Shown piece after piece: positions 49,938-59,036 of a DNA stretch of 64,000 nucleotides. Under the pieces are notes generated by a model that was not told the origin of the DNA, did not search any database, and saw nothing but the letters and a program-made list of their open reading frames with translations. A program made the translations under genes and the position numbers. This stretch comes from Bacteroides sp. GTDB lineage: Bacteria > Bacteroidota > Bacteroidia > Bacteroidales > P3. The DNA is taken from NCBI GenBank assembly GCA_023662825.1, contig JAMPIH010000004.1, forward strand, positions 117,019-181,018, given 5' to 3'. Within the stretch, counting starts at the first letter, position 1. Each line of letters begins with the position of its first letter.

Positions 49938-50486
49938 ATGAAAACGTTCGCCACTTTCATACTTCGTTTGATGGGCTGGAAGGTAAACGACTTCATTCCT
50001 CCCGAAAGCAGATATGTGCTGATTGTCGCACCGCACACGTCTTGGAAAGACGCCTTGATCGGCAGGTTGGCATTCTGGACAAAAAAACTGCCGGCGCGCT
50101 TCTTTATCAAGAAGGAATTCTTCGTGTTTCCGTTCGGCTGGCTGCTCAAGGTATTGGGCGGGATGCCCATCAACCGGGAACAGGCGCAGCACGTGGTGGA
50201 ACACGCGGTGAACCTGCTGGCCTCGCACGAGAAACTGGCCCTGATCATTACGCCCGAGGGCACGCGCCAACGCACCGAACGCTGGAAAAAGGGGTTCTAT
50301 TACATTGCCAAACGCGCCCGGGTGCCGCTCTACGCGGGCATCGTGGATTACAAGACCAAGACCTGCACCGTTTTGCCCGAACCGCTCGACACCGAACAGG
50401 ATTTAGACGCGCTGACCGCGGATCTCCGCCGGATTTACGCGCACGCCACGGGCAGGGAGCCGGAGAAGTTCGCGCTGCCGAAATAA
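49938..50486 (+). CDS. lysophospholipid acyltransferase-family protein (PlsC-like)
   Basis: 182 residues. The catalytic HX4D motif is HTSWKD (near 33-38), motif III is PEGTRQRTERWKKGF (near 107-121), and FFIKKEF and GGMPINRE match the middle motifs. It is shorter than full PlsC proteins and lacks a clear N-terminal membrane helix, suggesting a peripheral membrane enzyme. It may acylate a lysolipid or an amine-containing lipid. It is cotranscribed with tamL after a 7-bp gap. Confidence 0.9.
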   Translation: MKTFATFILRLMGWKVNDFIPPESRYVLIVAPHTSWKDALIGRLAFWTKKLPARFFIKKEFFVFPFGWLLKVLGGMPINREQAQHVVEHAVNLLASHEKLALIITPEGTRQRTERWKKGFYYIAKRARVPLYAGIVDYKTKTCTVLPEPLDTEQDLDALTADLRRIYAHATGREPEKFALPK

Positions 50487-50495
50487 AAATTCGCC

Positions 50496-50526
50496 TTGCC
50501 TTTCTTGTAAAATAATCGTACCTTTG
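50496..50526 (+). promoter_or_regulatory. promoter of tRNA-Ser(GGA)
   Basis: TTG (50496-50498), 20 bp, TACCTTTG (50519-50526). Confidence 0.65.
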
Positions 50527-50579
50527 CGCCCTCTTTGCACTTGGTGTTCGGGCAAAGAGGCATTCCAGAACACGACCAA

Positions 50580-50667
50580 GGAGAGGTGGCCGAGTGGTCG
50601 AAGGCGCACGCCTGGAAAGTGTGTAAGCGTCAAAAGCGCTTCCAGGGTTCGAATCCCTGTCTCTCCG
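50580..50667 (+). tRNA. tRNA-Ser (anticodon GGA)
   Basis: An 88-nt class II tRNA. The acceptor stem GGAGAGG pairs with TCTCTCC (one G-U pair). The anticodon stem CACGC/GTGTG encloses CTGGAAA, with anticodon GGA at 50614-50616, reading UCC and UCU. A long variable arm and the T-loop GGTTCGAATCC are present. CCA is not encoded. A terminator hairpin follows. Confidence 0.97.
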
Positions 50668-50681
50668 CAAACAACCAACGC

Positions 50682-50713
50682 AAGCCGCTGTATTTCAGCG
50701 GCTTTTCTTTTTG
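50682..50713 (+). terminator. terminator after tRNA-Ser(GGA)
   Basis: A 9-bp stem AAGCCGCTG / CAGCGGCTT with loop TATTT, followed by TTTCTTTTT-like T-rich bases. Confidence 0.8.
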
Positions 50714-50766
50714 CAGGGACGAAACCAGGGACTAATACTCGCTCTCCATATCCTTGACCGCACGCA

Positions 50767-50796
50767 AGACGGCATAAATTTAGACGGCACAAATTT
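50767..50796 (+). repeat. 15-bp tandem duplication
   Basis: AGACGGCATAAATTT is followed at once by AGACGGCACAAATTT (14 of 15 identical). It lies in an AT-rich stretch before the phased array. Confidence 0.55.
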
Positions 50797-50845
50797 ATAA
50801 ATTACTAATTATCAATTATTTAGCTATTTAAGATACACAATGATT

Positions 50846-50931
50846 CATTTTTTCAAATGAAAAAGTGTGTTACCATACATTTTTATCAATGAAAAAATGT
50901 TGTTGATCGCATTTTTTCAAACGAAAAAGTG
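50846..50931. repeat. orphan phased array of three 22-bp near-palindromes
   Basis: CATTTTTTCAAATGAAAAAGTG (shown in part: arms CATTTTTTC / GAAAAAGTG) begins at 50846, 50878 and 50910, an exact 32-bp period. The period matches arrays A and B, and the sequence has the same A-tract followed by GTG/GCA pattern. No DUF4143 gene is adjacent; the nearest gene is holB, whose promoter starts 26 bp downstream. Confidence 0.75.
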
Positions 50932-50956
50932 CAAAGGGAAGCCTAAGAAATACCTC

Positions 50957-50987
50957 TTGCATACCCCCCTCTTTTTCGTTAACTTTG
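50957..50987 (+). promoter_or_regulatory. promoter of holB
   Basis: TTG (50957-50959), 20 bp, TAACTTTG (50980-50987), full consensus, 21 bp before the start codon. Confidence 0.7.
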
Positions 50988-51008
50988 CGAGTTTAGGATT
51001 TTTGCACC

Positions 51009-52193
51009 ATGCGCTTCAGAGACATCATAGGGCAACGTGAGCTTATCGAAAAGCTGATAGCGGCCGTAAACAACGGACGCATTCCCCATGCCCAGCTGTT
51101 CTGGGGCGCGGAAGGCAGCGGGCAGCTGGCCTTGGCCACCGCCTACGCCCAATACATCAACTGCCGGAACAAGGTGCACGCCTCTTCGGGCGAGGATTTG
51201 GGCGGGCTGTCGTCCGATTCGTGCGGCAAATGCCCTTCCTGCCTTAAATTCCAGCAGATCGCCCACCCCGACCTGCACTTCGTCTATCCCAACAACGCCG
51301 ACGGAAGCCGCATCAAGAAAGACTCCCAGAGCCTCGACTATATCGAGCAGTGGCGCGAGCTGATGCTGGCCAACCAAGGCATCTTCAGCCTCAACGAATG
51401 GACGGAGGCCATGAACATCGGCACCAGGCAGCCCATCATCAACGTGCGCGACTGCCGCCAGATCCTGCAGACATTGAGCCTCAAGCCCGCCGAAGCCGCG
51501 TTCCGCGTGGTGATCGTGTGGCTTATCGAGAAACTGGACGTAACCACCTCATCCATCCTGCTCAAGACCTTGGAAGAGCCCGAACCGCAAACGGTATTCC
51601 TGCTGGTTTCCGAAAATCCCGACCGTATCCTGCCCACCATCCTGAGCCGCACGCAGATGGTCAAGGTGCCGCGCCTCGAACCGGCCGACCTGGAAGCCTA
51701 CCTGCGACAAAAGGGACTGGGCGCCGAAGATGCGCGCGACCTGGCCTCGCGCAGCCAGGGCAACCTCGTGGAGGCCAAACTGCTGTCGGGCAACAACGAG
51801 ATGCGCAAGAACTTTCACGAAAGTTTCGCCGACTGGATGCGGCTCTGCTTCAAGGTGGACATGCCGGGACTGGTGGCCTTGAGCGAACGGATGAAAGACC
51901 TCAAGGGCGAACCCATAAAGCTGTTCCTGCAAAGCTGCCTCAACGAGATACGCGCCTGCCTGCTTATGTCCAACGGCTGCGGGGCGTGGGTGCAGGGCGA
52001 GGCCGCCGAAAAGACATTCTGGCAGAATTTCTCGAAATTCGTAACCGCCGCCAACGTGCGCCAATACTACGATTTGTTTAACGACGCCATCTATCAGATA
52101 AGCCGGAACGCCGATATATCCAGCCTGTTCACCGACCTGAGCATACGCCTGTGCCGGATATTGGCCATGGCAAAAAACAACGCTTCGAAATAA
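51009..52193 (+). CDS. holB: DNA polymerase III delta' subunit-like clamp-loader protein
   Basis: 394 residues. The N-terminal AAA+ fold starts with FRDIIGQRELIEKLIAAVNNGRIPHAQLF; the Walker A-like GAEGSGQ lacks the Lys, as usual for delta'. A zinc motif C-x8-CGKCPSC lies near 53-77, and ILLKTLEEPEPQTVFLLVSENPDRILPTILSRTQ is diagnostic. It would act in the clamp loader that opens the beta ring during replication. It is followed by ricT after 6 bp and heads the run holB-ricT-gldH-PBP. Confidence 0.93.
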   Translation: MRFRDIIGQRELIEKLIAAVNNGRIPHAQLFWGAEGSGQLALATAYAQYINCRNKVHASSGEDLGGLSSDSCGKCPSCLKFQQIAHPDLHFVYPNNADGSRIKKDSQSLDYIEQWRELMLANQGIFSLNEWTEAMNIGTRQPIINVRDCRQILQTLSLKPAEAAFRVVIVWLIEKLDVTTSSILLKTLEEPEPQTVFLLVSENPDRILPTILSRTQMVKVPRLEPADLEAYLRQKGLGAEDARDLASRSQGNLVEAKLLSGNNEMRKNFHESFADWMRLCFKVDMPGLVALSERMKDLKGEPIKLFLQSCLNEIRACLLMSNGCGAWVQGEAAEKTFWQNFSKFVTAANVRQYYDLFNDAIYQISRNADISSLFTDLSIRLCRILAMAKNNASK

Positions 52194-52199
52194 TACATC

Positions 52200-53588
52200 A
52201 TGGATCAAGATATTTTACGCAAGACCTCCTATCGCGACCAAAGCGAAGAACGCGATTTCGTAAGGCCCGAAACCGCCGGGAACCCCGACGAGGAAGCCCG
52301 CGAGGAAGTTTTCATGCGGCTTACCGCCGACGAAAACATCTACAACAGCCGGGGGCTCGCCCACGCGCCCAAAATGGATGAAAGCTGCCGCGAACGCTAT
52401 CTGCAGATGGGCTGCTGCGCCCAGATGCACAGCTGCCAGTGGACAGACGCCTTTCCCGCCATGAGCGCCGAAAGCGGGTTTCCCATCGTGCAGGTGCGCT
52501 TCAAGAACACACACAAGGAATTTTTCCGCCTGCCCGAAAACGAAGACCCCAAGAGTTTCCATACCGGAGACATCGTGGTGGTTGAAAGCACCAACGGCCA
52601 CGACACGGGCGTTATCTGCCTGCAGGGGGAACTGGTGCGCCTGCAGTTGAAGAAGCGCAACCTCAAGCCCGACGCGCCCGAAATACGCAAGATTTACCGC
52701 AAGGCGCGCCAGAACGACGTGGACAAATGGACCGAGACCATCCAGGCCGAGAAGGAAATGCAGCGCCGGGCCAGGGTTCTCGCCGCCCAGCTGGGTCTGA
52801 GCATGAAGATCAACAACGTGGAGATCCAGGGCGACTTCACCAAGGCCATCTTCTACTACACAGCCGACGACCGCGTGGATTTCCGCCAGCTCATCAAGCT
52901 CTATGCCGAGGAGTTCAAGCTCCGTATCGAGATGCGGCAGATCGGCGCCCGTCAGGAATCGGGCATCCTGGGAGGCATCGGTGCCTGCGGCCGGGAACTT
53001 TGCTGCGTTACCTTCCTGCATAATTTTTCTTCGGTGGGAACACATGCGGCCAGGGTTCAGCAAGTCTCGCTCAACCCGCAGAAACTGGCCGGGCAGTGCA
53101 GCAAGCTCAAATGCTGCCTCAACTACGAATACGAGGTGTATGCAGACGCCATGAAGTCGATGCCCGACGCCAAGGCGATCCTCAAGACCGAGAAGGGCGA
53201 CGCCCGCTGCGTGAAGATGGATCCCCTGCGCAGGCGGCTCACCTATTCCTATATCGATATTCCCGGCAGCTACGTGGACCTTACCGCCGACCAGGTGTTC
53301 GACATCCTCGACCGCAACAGGAACGGCGTAACGGTAACCGAGCTGGAGGAACTTACCAAAGACACGCACAAACCCGAAAAGACGCAGCCCGAATTCAAGG
53401 CCGTGGTGGGACAGGACGACCTGACCCGTTTCGACAAGCCCAAGGAAAACAAGGGCCGCAACAGGGGCGAAAAGCGCAAGGGCAACGGAAACGGCGGCAA
53501 TCATAACGGTAATTCCAAACCCGGCAAGAAACCCGCGCACAGCCTGCAGAAACCCGTTTTGAAGAACAGCCATGAGAACCGTGAATAG
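52200..53588 (+). CDS. ricT: PSP1-domain protein (RicT/YaaT-like)
   Basis: 462 residues. The PSP1 core shows GDIVVVESTNGHDTGVI and the Cys-rich block GGIGACGRELCCVTFLHNF plus QCSKLKCCLNYEYEVY near 255-315, which in RicT-type proteins can hold an Fe-S cluster. The N-terminus is an acidic extension; the C-terminus is Lys/Gly/Asn-rich and probably disordered. In Bacillus RicT acts with RicA and RicF in RNA processing; partners are not in this window. It sits directly after holB, a pairing also found in Firmicutes. The gldH start overlaps its last codons. Confidence 0.9.
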   Translation: MDQDILRKTSYRDQSEERDFVRPETAGNPDEEAREEVFMRLTADENIYNSRGLAHAPKMDESCRERYLQMGCCAQMHSCQWTDAFPAMSAESGFPIVQVRFKNTHKEFFRLPENEDPKSFHTGDIVVVESTNGHDTGVICLQGELVRLQLKKRNLKPDAPEIRKIYRKARQNDVDKWTETIQAEKEMQRRARVLAAQLGLSMKINNVEIQGDFTKAIFYYTADDRVDFRQLIKLYAEEFKLRIEMRQIGARQESGILGGIGACGRELCCVTFLHNFSSVGTHAARVQQVSLNPQKLAGQCSKLKCCLNYEYEVYADAMKSMPDAKAILKTEKGDARCVKMDPLRRRLTYSYIDIPGSYVDLTADQVFDILDRNRNGVTVTELEELTKDTHKPEKTQPEFKAVVGQDDLTRFDKPKENKGRNRGEKRKGNGNGGNHNGNSKPGKKPAHSLQKPVLKNSHENRE

Positions 53589-54051
53589 ACTGCTTGCCGG
53601 CATACTGGCCGCCTGCACGCTCTGCCTGCTGGCGGCCTCCTGCCAGCGCAGCACCCTGCTCAACAAAACCTTCGACACACCCCAGCCTGCCTGGGTGTAT
53701 CACGAGCCGATATGCTTCGACCTGATGGTGGAAGACACCGTACAGCCCTACGACGTAACGTTCAGCCTCAAGCATACGCGCAACTTCGCGTGGATGAACT
53801 CCTTTTTCCTGATCACCACCGTCTTTCCCGACATGGAGACCACGGTCGATACCCTGGAGTGTATCCTCTCCACGCCCGACGGGAAATGGCTCGGCAGCAA
53901 GCTGGGCAAATACCGCAGCTTAGGCTTTTTATACAAACAGCATATCTTTTTTCCCATACCCGGACAGTACCGGTTCGAGGTAAGGCACGCCATGCGTAGC
54001 GACAGCCTGCAGAACATCGTCTCGGTAGGGATGAAAATCCAACGCTCATGA
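53572..54051 (+). CDS. gldH: gliding-motility-type lipoprotein GldH
   Basis: 159 residues. The signal ends with the lipobox LAASC, predicting an outer-membrane or surface lipoprotein. The following NKTFDTPQPAWVYHEPICFDLMVEDTVQPYDV and NFAWMNSFFLITTVFP match the GldH family. In gliding Flavobacteriia GldH is needed for motility; in non-gliding Bacteroidales it persists without a defined role. The gene overlaps ricT by 17 bp and its stop overlaps the PBP start. Confidence 0.88.
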   Translation: MRTVNRLLAGILAACTLCLLAASCQRSTLLNKTFDTPQPAWVYHEPICFDLMVEDTVQPYDVTFSLKHTRNFAWMNSFFLITTVFPDMETTVDTLECILSTPDGKWLGSKLGKYRSLGFLYKQHIFFPIPGQYRFEVRHAMRSDSLQNIVSVGMKIQRS

Positions 54052-56375
54052 AGGCAAAACCTTCCCAAACCAAAGAAACCGCCAAGAAATTCAAGCGTTA
54101 CCGCCGTATCCTATGGAGTATTTTCGGAGCCTGCGTAGGCTTCGTGGTGCTGCTCTTTTGCGGTATCGGCTGGGGTCTGTTCGGGTTCATGCCCTCTTTC
54201 GAGGATCTGGAAAACCCCACCAGCAGCCTCTCCTCCGAAATCATCTCGTCCGACCAGGAGATCCTGGGGGCGTATTATATCGAGAACCGCACCAATGTGG
54301 AGTTCAACGAGCTCTCGCCCTATCTGGTGCAGGCGCTTATCGCCACCGAAGACAGCCGTTTCTACAACCACAGCGGCGTGGATTTGCGTTCGCTGGGGCG
54401 TGTCTTCTTCAAGTCGATCCTGCGGGGCGACCGCAGCGGGGGCGGCGGCAGCACGATAACCCAGCAGCTGGCCAAGAACCTCTTTCCCCGCAAGGAACTT
54501 TCCAAGATGGGCCTGGCGGTGCGCAAGCTCAAGGAATGGGTCATCGCCGCCAAACTGGAACGCAACTACACCAAAGACGAAATCATCGCTATGTACTTCA
54601 ACACGGTGGATTTCGGAAACAACGCCTACGGCATCAAGATTGCCGCCGCCACCTATTTCGGCAAGCTGCCGGGCGAACTCGAACCCGAAGAAGCCGCCGT
54701 TCTGGTAGGCATGCTGAAGGCCACTTCCTACTACAACCCCTTACGCAACCCGCAGAACGCAACCAACCGCCGCAACGTGGTGTTCTCCCAGATGCGCAAG
54801 GCCGGTTTCCTGAACCAGGACGAATACGAGGAACTCTGCGCCAAGCCCATCGACATGTCGCACTTCTCGCGGCAGAACCACGAGGAAGGCCTGGCCACCC
54901 ACTTCCGCGAATACCTGCGCCAATACCTCACCAAATGGTGCAGGGAACATAAGAAACCCGACGGCAAGCCCTACGACCTGTACCGCGACGGGCTCAAGAT
55001 CTACACCACCATCAACTCGCGCATGCAGCGCCACGCCGAGAAAGCGGTGGCCGAATGGATCGGCGGCACCCTGCAGAACGACTTCTACAAAGATGTGAAA
55101 GGCTCAAGCCGCTACGCGCCCTTCTCAGCCGACCTGACCCGCGAGGAAGTGAACAGATTCATGGAACAGGCCATGAAGAACTCCGACCGCTACCGCGCCA
55201 TGAAGAAAGCCGGGGCTTCGGAAGAAGATATCAAGAAAGCCTTTCACGAAAAGGTGGCGATGAAAGTGTTTACCTGGCAGGGCGGCGAGAAAGACACGGT
55301 GATGTCGCCCTGGGACTCGCTCTGGTACCACAAGTGGTTCCTGCACTGCGGCCTTATGTCGGTGGAACCGCAGACGGGCTACGTGCGCGCCTATGTGGGC
55401 GACATCAGCTACAAATACTTCAAGTACGACAACGTGTCGCAAGGCAGGCGGCAGGTGGGCTCCACCTTCAAGCCATTCGTATATACATTGGCCATGCAGG
55501 AGGGCGAGTTCAAGCCCTGCACGCAGGTGCCCAATGTTCCAGTATGCTTTCCGCTGCCCGACGGCGAGGAATGGTGTCCGGCCAACTCGTCGAGCAAGCG
55601 CGAGGGCGAGATGGTGAGCCTGCGCTGGGCCCTGGCCAATTCGGTGAACTTTATCTCGGCCTACCTCATCAAGCGCTTCCCGCCCGAAGCGGTCATCAAC
55701 CTGACCCGCCGCATGGGCATCACTGCCCCCATGGAAGCGGTGCCCTCCATCTGCTTGGGCACGATGGACATATCGGTCAAGGAAATGGCGAGCGCAATGG
55801 CCACCTACGCGAACCAGGGCATCCATATCGACCCCATCTTCATTACCCGTATCGAAGACAAGCACGGCATCGTGATCGAGAACTTCGCGCCGCACCAAGA
55901 AGAGGCCATGAGCGCCAAGACCGCCTACCTGATGCTGGATTTGATGAAAGGCGTGGTGGATGAAGGCAGTGCGGGACGCCTGCGCTGGCGTTACGGACTC
56001 AAGATGCCGATCGCCGGCAAGACCGGCACCACGCAGAACCACTCCGACGCATGGTTCATGGGCATCACGCCCACACTTACCACCGGCATCTGGGTAGGAG
56101 GTGAACTGAGGTCCATTCACTTCAACAGCATGCGCTTGGGACAGGGAGCCAACGCCGCCCTGCCGGTTTGGGGCATCTATATGAAGAAAATCTACGAAGA
56201 CGAGGAACTGGCCTTTCCGCAAGACGACTTTGAAAAGCCGGAAGGCGTGGATGCCGAACTCCGCTGCAAGGACGAGAAGCGCATACCCGTAAGCGAGGAG
56301 GAAGAACCCGAAGAGGAGCAAGTGCCTGTGCAGGATTTCCCCTCCGAGGATGAGAACCTGAATAACTTAATGTGA
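54048..56375 (+). CDS. class A penicillin-binding protein (bifunctional PBP1A type)
   Basis: 775 residues. A cytoplasmic N-terminus and membrane helix (about 24-48) precede the GT51 glycosyltransferase domain (ATEDSRFYNHSGVD, GGSTITQQLAKNLF, EIIAMYFNTVDFGNNAYG). The transpeptidase domain has the SxxK motif GSTFKP, the SxN motif in ANSVNF and the KTG motif AGKTGTTQNHSDAWFMG. All catalytic motifs are present, so it should polymerise and cross-link peptidoglycan. The tail is Glu-rich. Its start overlaps the gldH stop (ATGA). Confidence 0.97.
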   Translation: MKAKPSQTKETAKKFKRYRRILWSIFGACVGFVVLLFCGIGWGLFGFMPSFEDLENPTSSLSSEIISSDQEILGAYYIENRTNVEFNELSPYLVQALIATEDSRFYNHSGVDLRSLGRVFFKSILRGDRSGGGGSTITQQLAKNLFPRKELSKMGLAVRKLKEWVIAAKLERNYTKDEIIAMYFNTVDFGNNAYGIKIAAATYFGKLPGELEPEEAAVLVGMLKATSYYNPLRNPQNATNRRNVVFSQMRKAGFLNQDEYEELCAKPIDMSHFSRQNHEEGLATHFREYLRQYLTKWCREHKKPDGKPYDLYRDGLKIYTTINSRMQRHAEKAVAEWIGGTLQNDFYKDVKGSSRYAPFSADLTREEVNRFMEQAMKNSDRYRAMKKAGASEEDIKKAFHEKVAMKVFTWQGGEKDTVMSPWDSLWYHKWFLHCGLMSVEPQTGYVRAYVGDISYKYFKYDNVSQGRRQVGSTFKPFVYTLAMQEGEFKPCTQVPNVPVCFPLPDGEEWCPANSSSKREGEMVSLRWALANSVNFISAYLIKRFPPEAVINLTRRMGITAPMEAVPSICLGTMDISVKEMASAMATYANQGIHIDPIFITRIEDKHGIVIENFAPHQEEAMSAKTAYLMLDLMKGVVDEGSAGRLRWRYGLKMPIAGKTGTTQNHSDAWFMGITPTLTTGIWVGGELRSIHFNSMRLGQGANAALPVWGIYMKKIYEDEELAFPQDDFEKPEGVDAELRCKDEKRIPVSEEEEPEEEQVPVQDFPSEDENLNNLM

Positions 56376-56518
56376 TGGCAGACCGCCGGTTATTGCTTCA
56401 TGTTTCTCTATCCGGTGATACTGCCCCCTGTTCAACGCGTATTCACACTGTTTGTCAGTGATTTCTATGCGTTCTCGATGTTTAATTGCCTCCCCCGGCA
56501 TGCGTACCTACAGAACGT

Positions 56519-57136
56519 CTATTTTTCCAAACCGCCCATCAACGCCACGAAGCCTTTCTTGTTGAACTGATAATACCGCTCTGTCATTTCCGGGGTATCG
56601 TTTTCCAAGAGGAGCAGCATCTCGCGGGCGAACTCGAGGGTGGCCGAGCCGTTGGCGGTAACGATGCCGCCGTCGCTTACGGCCTGTTCATTCCTGTAAC
56701 CGGCCTCATTGGTGTAGTTGGCACCGCCCCATGATTTCAACTGGTCCAAGCCATTGCCCGTATGCTTTACAGCGTTCAGGAAACCGTGCTTGGCCATAAA
56801 GGACGTCCCGTTGCAGATGGCGCCCACCGGAATGCCCTTCTCCAAGGCGCGCTTCACGATAGGAACCACCCTGTCGGCTTCCTTTTCCAGCCATCCGTAG
56901 CCGCCCACCAGCACCAGGGCGGCGTAATCGTCGGGCATCGTGCCGAACGAATAGTCGGGCAAGGTGCGGAATCCGCCCACCGAGCGTACCGGTTCCAAGG
57001 TAGGTGCCACCGTCTTGTTGATGTATCTGGGTTCCGGACGATAGCCGAAATCGCCGTTGAGGATGGCCTGTGCCAGATAAACGGCCTCGTGTCCGGCGTA
57101 GTCGTTGAGAAGGATATACAAGACTTGGTTCTTCAT
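56519..57136 (-). CDS. DJ-1/PfpI-family protein
   Basis: 205 residues. The fold starts with QVLYILLNDYAGHEAVYLAQAI, and the nucleophile-elbow motif is GAICNGTSFMA, with the Cys near 111. The family includes chaperones, glyoxalases and amidases, and a Cys here is needed for most activities. The nearest relatives by eye are the small DJ-1/PfpI proteins annotated as glutamine amidotransferase-like in Bacteroidota. It is divergent from the nitroreductase gene. No signal peptide. Confidence 0.9.
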   Translation of the reverse strand: MKNQVLYILLNDYAGHEAVYLAQAILNGDFGYRPEPRYINKTVAPTLEPVRSVGGFRTLPDYSFGTMPDDYAALVLVGGYGWLEKEADRVVPIVKRALEKGIPVGAICNGTSFMAKHGFLNAVKHTGNGLDQLKSWGGANYTNEAGYRNEQAVSDGGIVTANGSATLEFAREMLLLLENDTPEMTERYYQFNKKGFVALMGGLEK

Positions 57137-57191
57137 GGTGCGGTCGTGTTTTTTCTTAGCGGCAATGTTACGAAAAACAAATGATTATTCA

Positions 57192-57199
57192 TATTTTTG
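57192..57199 (+). promoter_or_regulatory. -7 box (TATTTTTG) for the nitroreductase gene
   Basis: TAnnTTTG match 33 bp before the ATG at 57232, in the divergent region with the DJ-1/PfpI gene. Confidence 0.45.
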
Positions 57200-57231
57200 T
57201 CTGCGTCAAACGACGGCAAAACATTGCAAGC

Positions 57232-57993
57232 ATGGAAAACACATCCGTTATCGACCTTATGCGCAATCACCGCAGCATTCGCAAATACCAGAACCGGGAT
57301 ATTCCGCAGGAAGTGCTCGACAAGGTGCTGGAAGCCGGCACGCGGGCATCCAACACCGGCAACATGCAGGTGTACAGCGTAATCGTTACGCGCAGCGCCG
57401 AAATGAAAGAGAAACTCTCGCCCCTGCATTTCAACCAGCCCATGATACGGCAGGCACCCGTGGTGCTCACCGTGGTTGCCGACGTGGCGAGATTCCACCG
57501 CTGGTGCGCCCTCAACGGCGCCGAGAAATCGTACGACAACTTCCTTTGGTTCGTATGCGGCTGTGTGGACTCGATGCTCTTCGCCCAGAACCTCTCGATT
57601 GCCGCCGAAGCCTATGGCCTGGGGCTCTGCTACTTGGGAACCACCCTCTACATGGCCAAGGAAATCGCGCAGGTGCTCGAAATGCCCCAGGGAGTGGCGC
57701 CCATCACCACCATCACCCTCGGCTATCCCGACGAACAACCGGCTCTCTCCCACCGCCTGCCGCTCCAGGCCGTGGTCCACTACGAGAAATACCGCAAGGA
57801 TTCCGATGAAGACATACGCCGCCAGTTCGCCGACATCGACAACTCCGAACTGACCCGCCGCCTGCTTCAGGAAAACAAGCTGCCCAACCTCGCCCAGGTG
57901 TTCACCCAAAAGCGCTACACAAAAAAAGACAGCGTAACCTTCTCCAACCGCCTGCTCGATTTCCTGACGGAAAACGGCTTCATGGCGCAATAA
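57232..57993 (+). CDS. nitroreductase-family NAD(P)H-dependent oxidoreductase
   Basis: 253 residues from the ATG at 57232; the frame extends 17 codons upstream but would overlap the promoter box. The FMN-binding N-terminus is LMRNHRSIRKYQNRDIP, and the substrate/FMN motifs are GTRASNTGNMQVYSVIV and EAYGLGLCYLGTTLY. The C-terminal portion (about 180-250) is longer than in minimal nitroreductases, as in the NfsA/Frp-type branch. It is cytoplasmic. It lies 34 bp upstream of purC, so cotranscription is likely though no functional link is evident. Confidence 0.93.
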   Translation: MENTSVIDLMRNHRSIRKYQNRDIPQEVLDKVLEAGTRASNTGNMQVYSVIVTRSAEMKEKLSPLHFNQPMIRQAPVVLTVVADVARFHRWCALNGAEKSYDNFLWFVCGCVDSMLFAQNLSIAAEAYGLGLCYLGTTLYMAKEIAQVLEMPQGVAPITTITLGYPDEQPALSHRLPLQAVVHYEKYRKDSDEDIRRQFADIDNSELTRRLLQENKLPNLAQVFTQKRYTKKDSVTFSNRLLDFLTENGFMAQ

Positions 57994-58027
57994 TTCTTGA
58001 AACAAACCCTCAAACCCGCATAACGCA

Positions 58028-58975
58028 ATGGATCAAGCATTAACCAAAACCGACTTCCGGTTTCCCGGACAAAAGAGCCTCTATGTGGGCAAGGTACGCG
58101 ACGTTTACAATATCGGCGACAAGTACCTGGCCATGGTCGTTTCCGACCGCATCTCGGCCTTCGACGTGGTGCTGCCCAAAGGCATCCCCTTCAAGGGTCA
58201 GGTGCTGAACCAGATCGCCGCCTACTTTCTGGACGCCACTTCCGACATCCTGCCCAACTGGAAAATCGCCTCGCCCGACCCGATGGTTACCGTGGGCAAG
58301 TTCTGCGAACCCTTCAAGGTGGAAATGGTGGTGAGAGGCTACCTCTCGGGACACGCCTGGCGCGAATACAAGGCCGGCAAGCGTGAACTGTGCGGCGAGA
58401 AACTGCCCGACGGGCTCAAGGAAAGCGACCCGCTGCCCCACCCCATCATCACCCCCACCACCAAGGCCGACGTGGGGCACGACGAGGATATTTCGAAGAA
58501 ACGCATCCTCGAATTAGGCTTGGTGAGCCGGGAAAACTACGAACAGCTTGAAAGATACACGCTGGCGCTCTTTGCCCGCGGCCAGGAGATGGCGCGGCAG
58601 AAAGGCCTGATTCTGGTGGACACCAAGTACGAGTTCGGCAAATGCGAGGGAAAGATCGTGCTGATCGACGAAATCCACACCCCCGACTCCTCGCGCTATT
58701 TCTACGCAGAAGGCTACGAGAAACGTCAGAAGAAGGGCGAGCCCCAACGCCAGCTTTCCAAGGAGTTCGTGCGCGAGTGGCTTATCAGCAACGGATTCCA
58801 AGGTCAGGCGGGACAGAAAGTTCCCGAAATGACGGATGAATTCGTGCACCAGGTTTCCGAGCGCTACATCGAGCTCTACGAACATATCACGGGCCTGAAG
58901 TTCCAGAAGTCCGACACCTCTCAGCTTTCGGAACGCATCGAGAAGAACGTCACCGAATTCCTCGCTTCCCGCTAG
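58028..58975 (+). CDS. purC: phosphoribosylaminoimidazole-succinocarboxamide synthase
   Basis: 315 residues, matching the longer SAICAR synthetase type. Motifs include [40 protein letters not shown] (shown in parts: [17 protein letters not shown]), [17 protein letters not shown] and LVDTKYEFG, followed by [16 protein letters not shown]. The enzyme joins CAIR and aspartate in purine synthesis using ATP. A strong terminator follows within 10 bp. It follows the nitroreductase gene on the same strand. Confidence 0.97.
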   Translation: MDQALTKTDFRFPGQKSLYVGKVRDVYNIGDKYLAMVVSDRISAFDVVLPKGIPFKGQVLNQIAAYFLDATSDILPNWKIASPDPMVTVGKFCEPFKVEMVVRGYLSGHAWREYKAGKRELCGEKLPDGLKESDPLPHPIITPTTKADVGHDEDISKKRILELGLVSRENYEQLERYTLALFARGQEMARQKGLILVDTKYEFGKCEGKIVLIDEIHTPDSSRYFYAEGYEKRQKKGEPQRQLSKEFVREWLISNGFQGQAGQKVPEMTDEFVHQVSERYIELYEHITGLKFQKSDTSQLSERIEKNVTEFLASR

Positions 58976-58981
58976 AGAACC

Positions 58982-59006
58982 AACGCCCCGCCTGCCGGGG
59001 CGTTTT
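58982..59006 (+). terminator. terminator after purC
   Basis: A 9-bp GC-rich stem AACGCCCCG / CGGGGCGTT with loop CCTGC and a short T-run, only 6 bp after the purC stop. Confidence 0.8.
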
Positions 59007-59036
59007 CATATCCCCGAATCTCAAAAATCCTGCATC

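Noticed and set aside
55125..56321. A 398-codon open frame opposite the class A PBP
   Set aside because: It has no motifs and lies wholly within a well-supported gene, with antisense-type composition.
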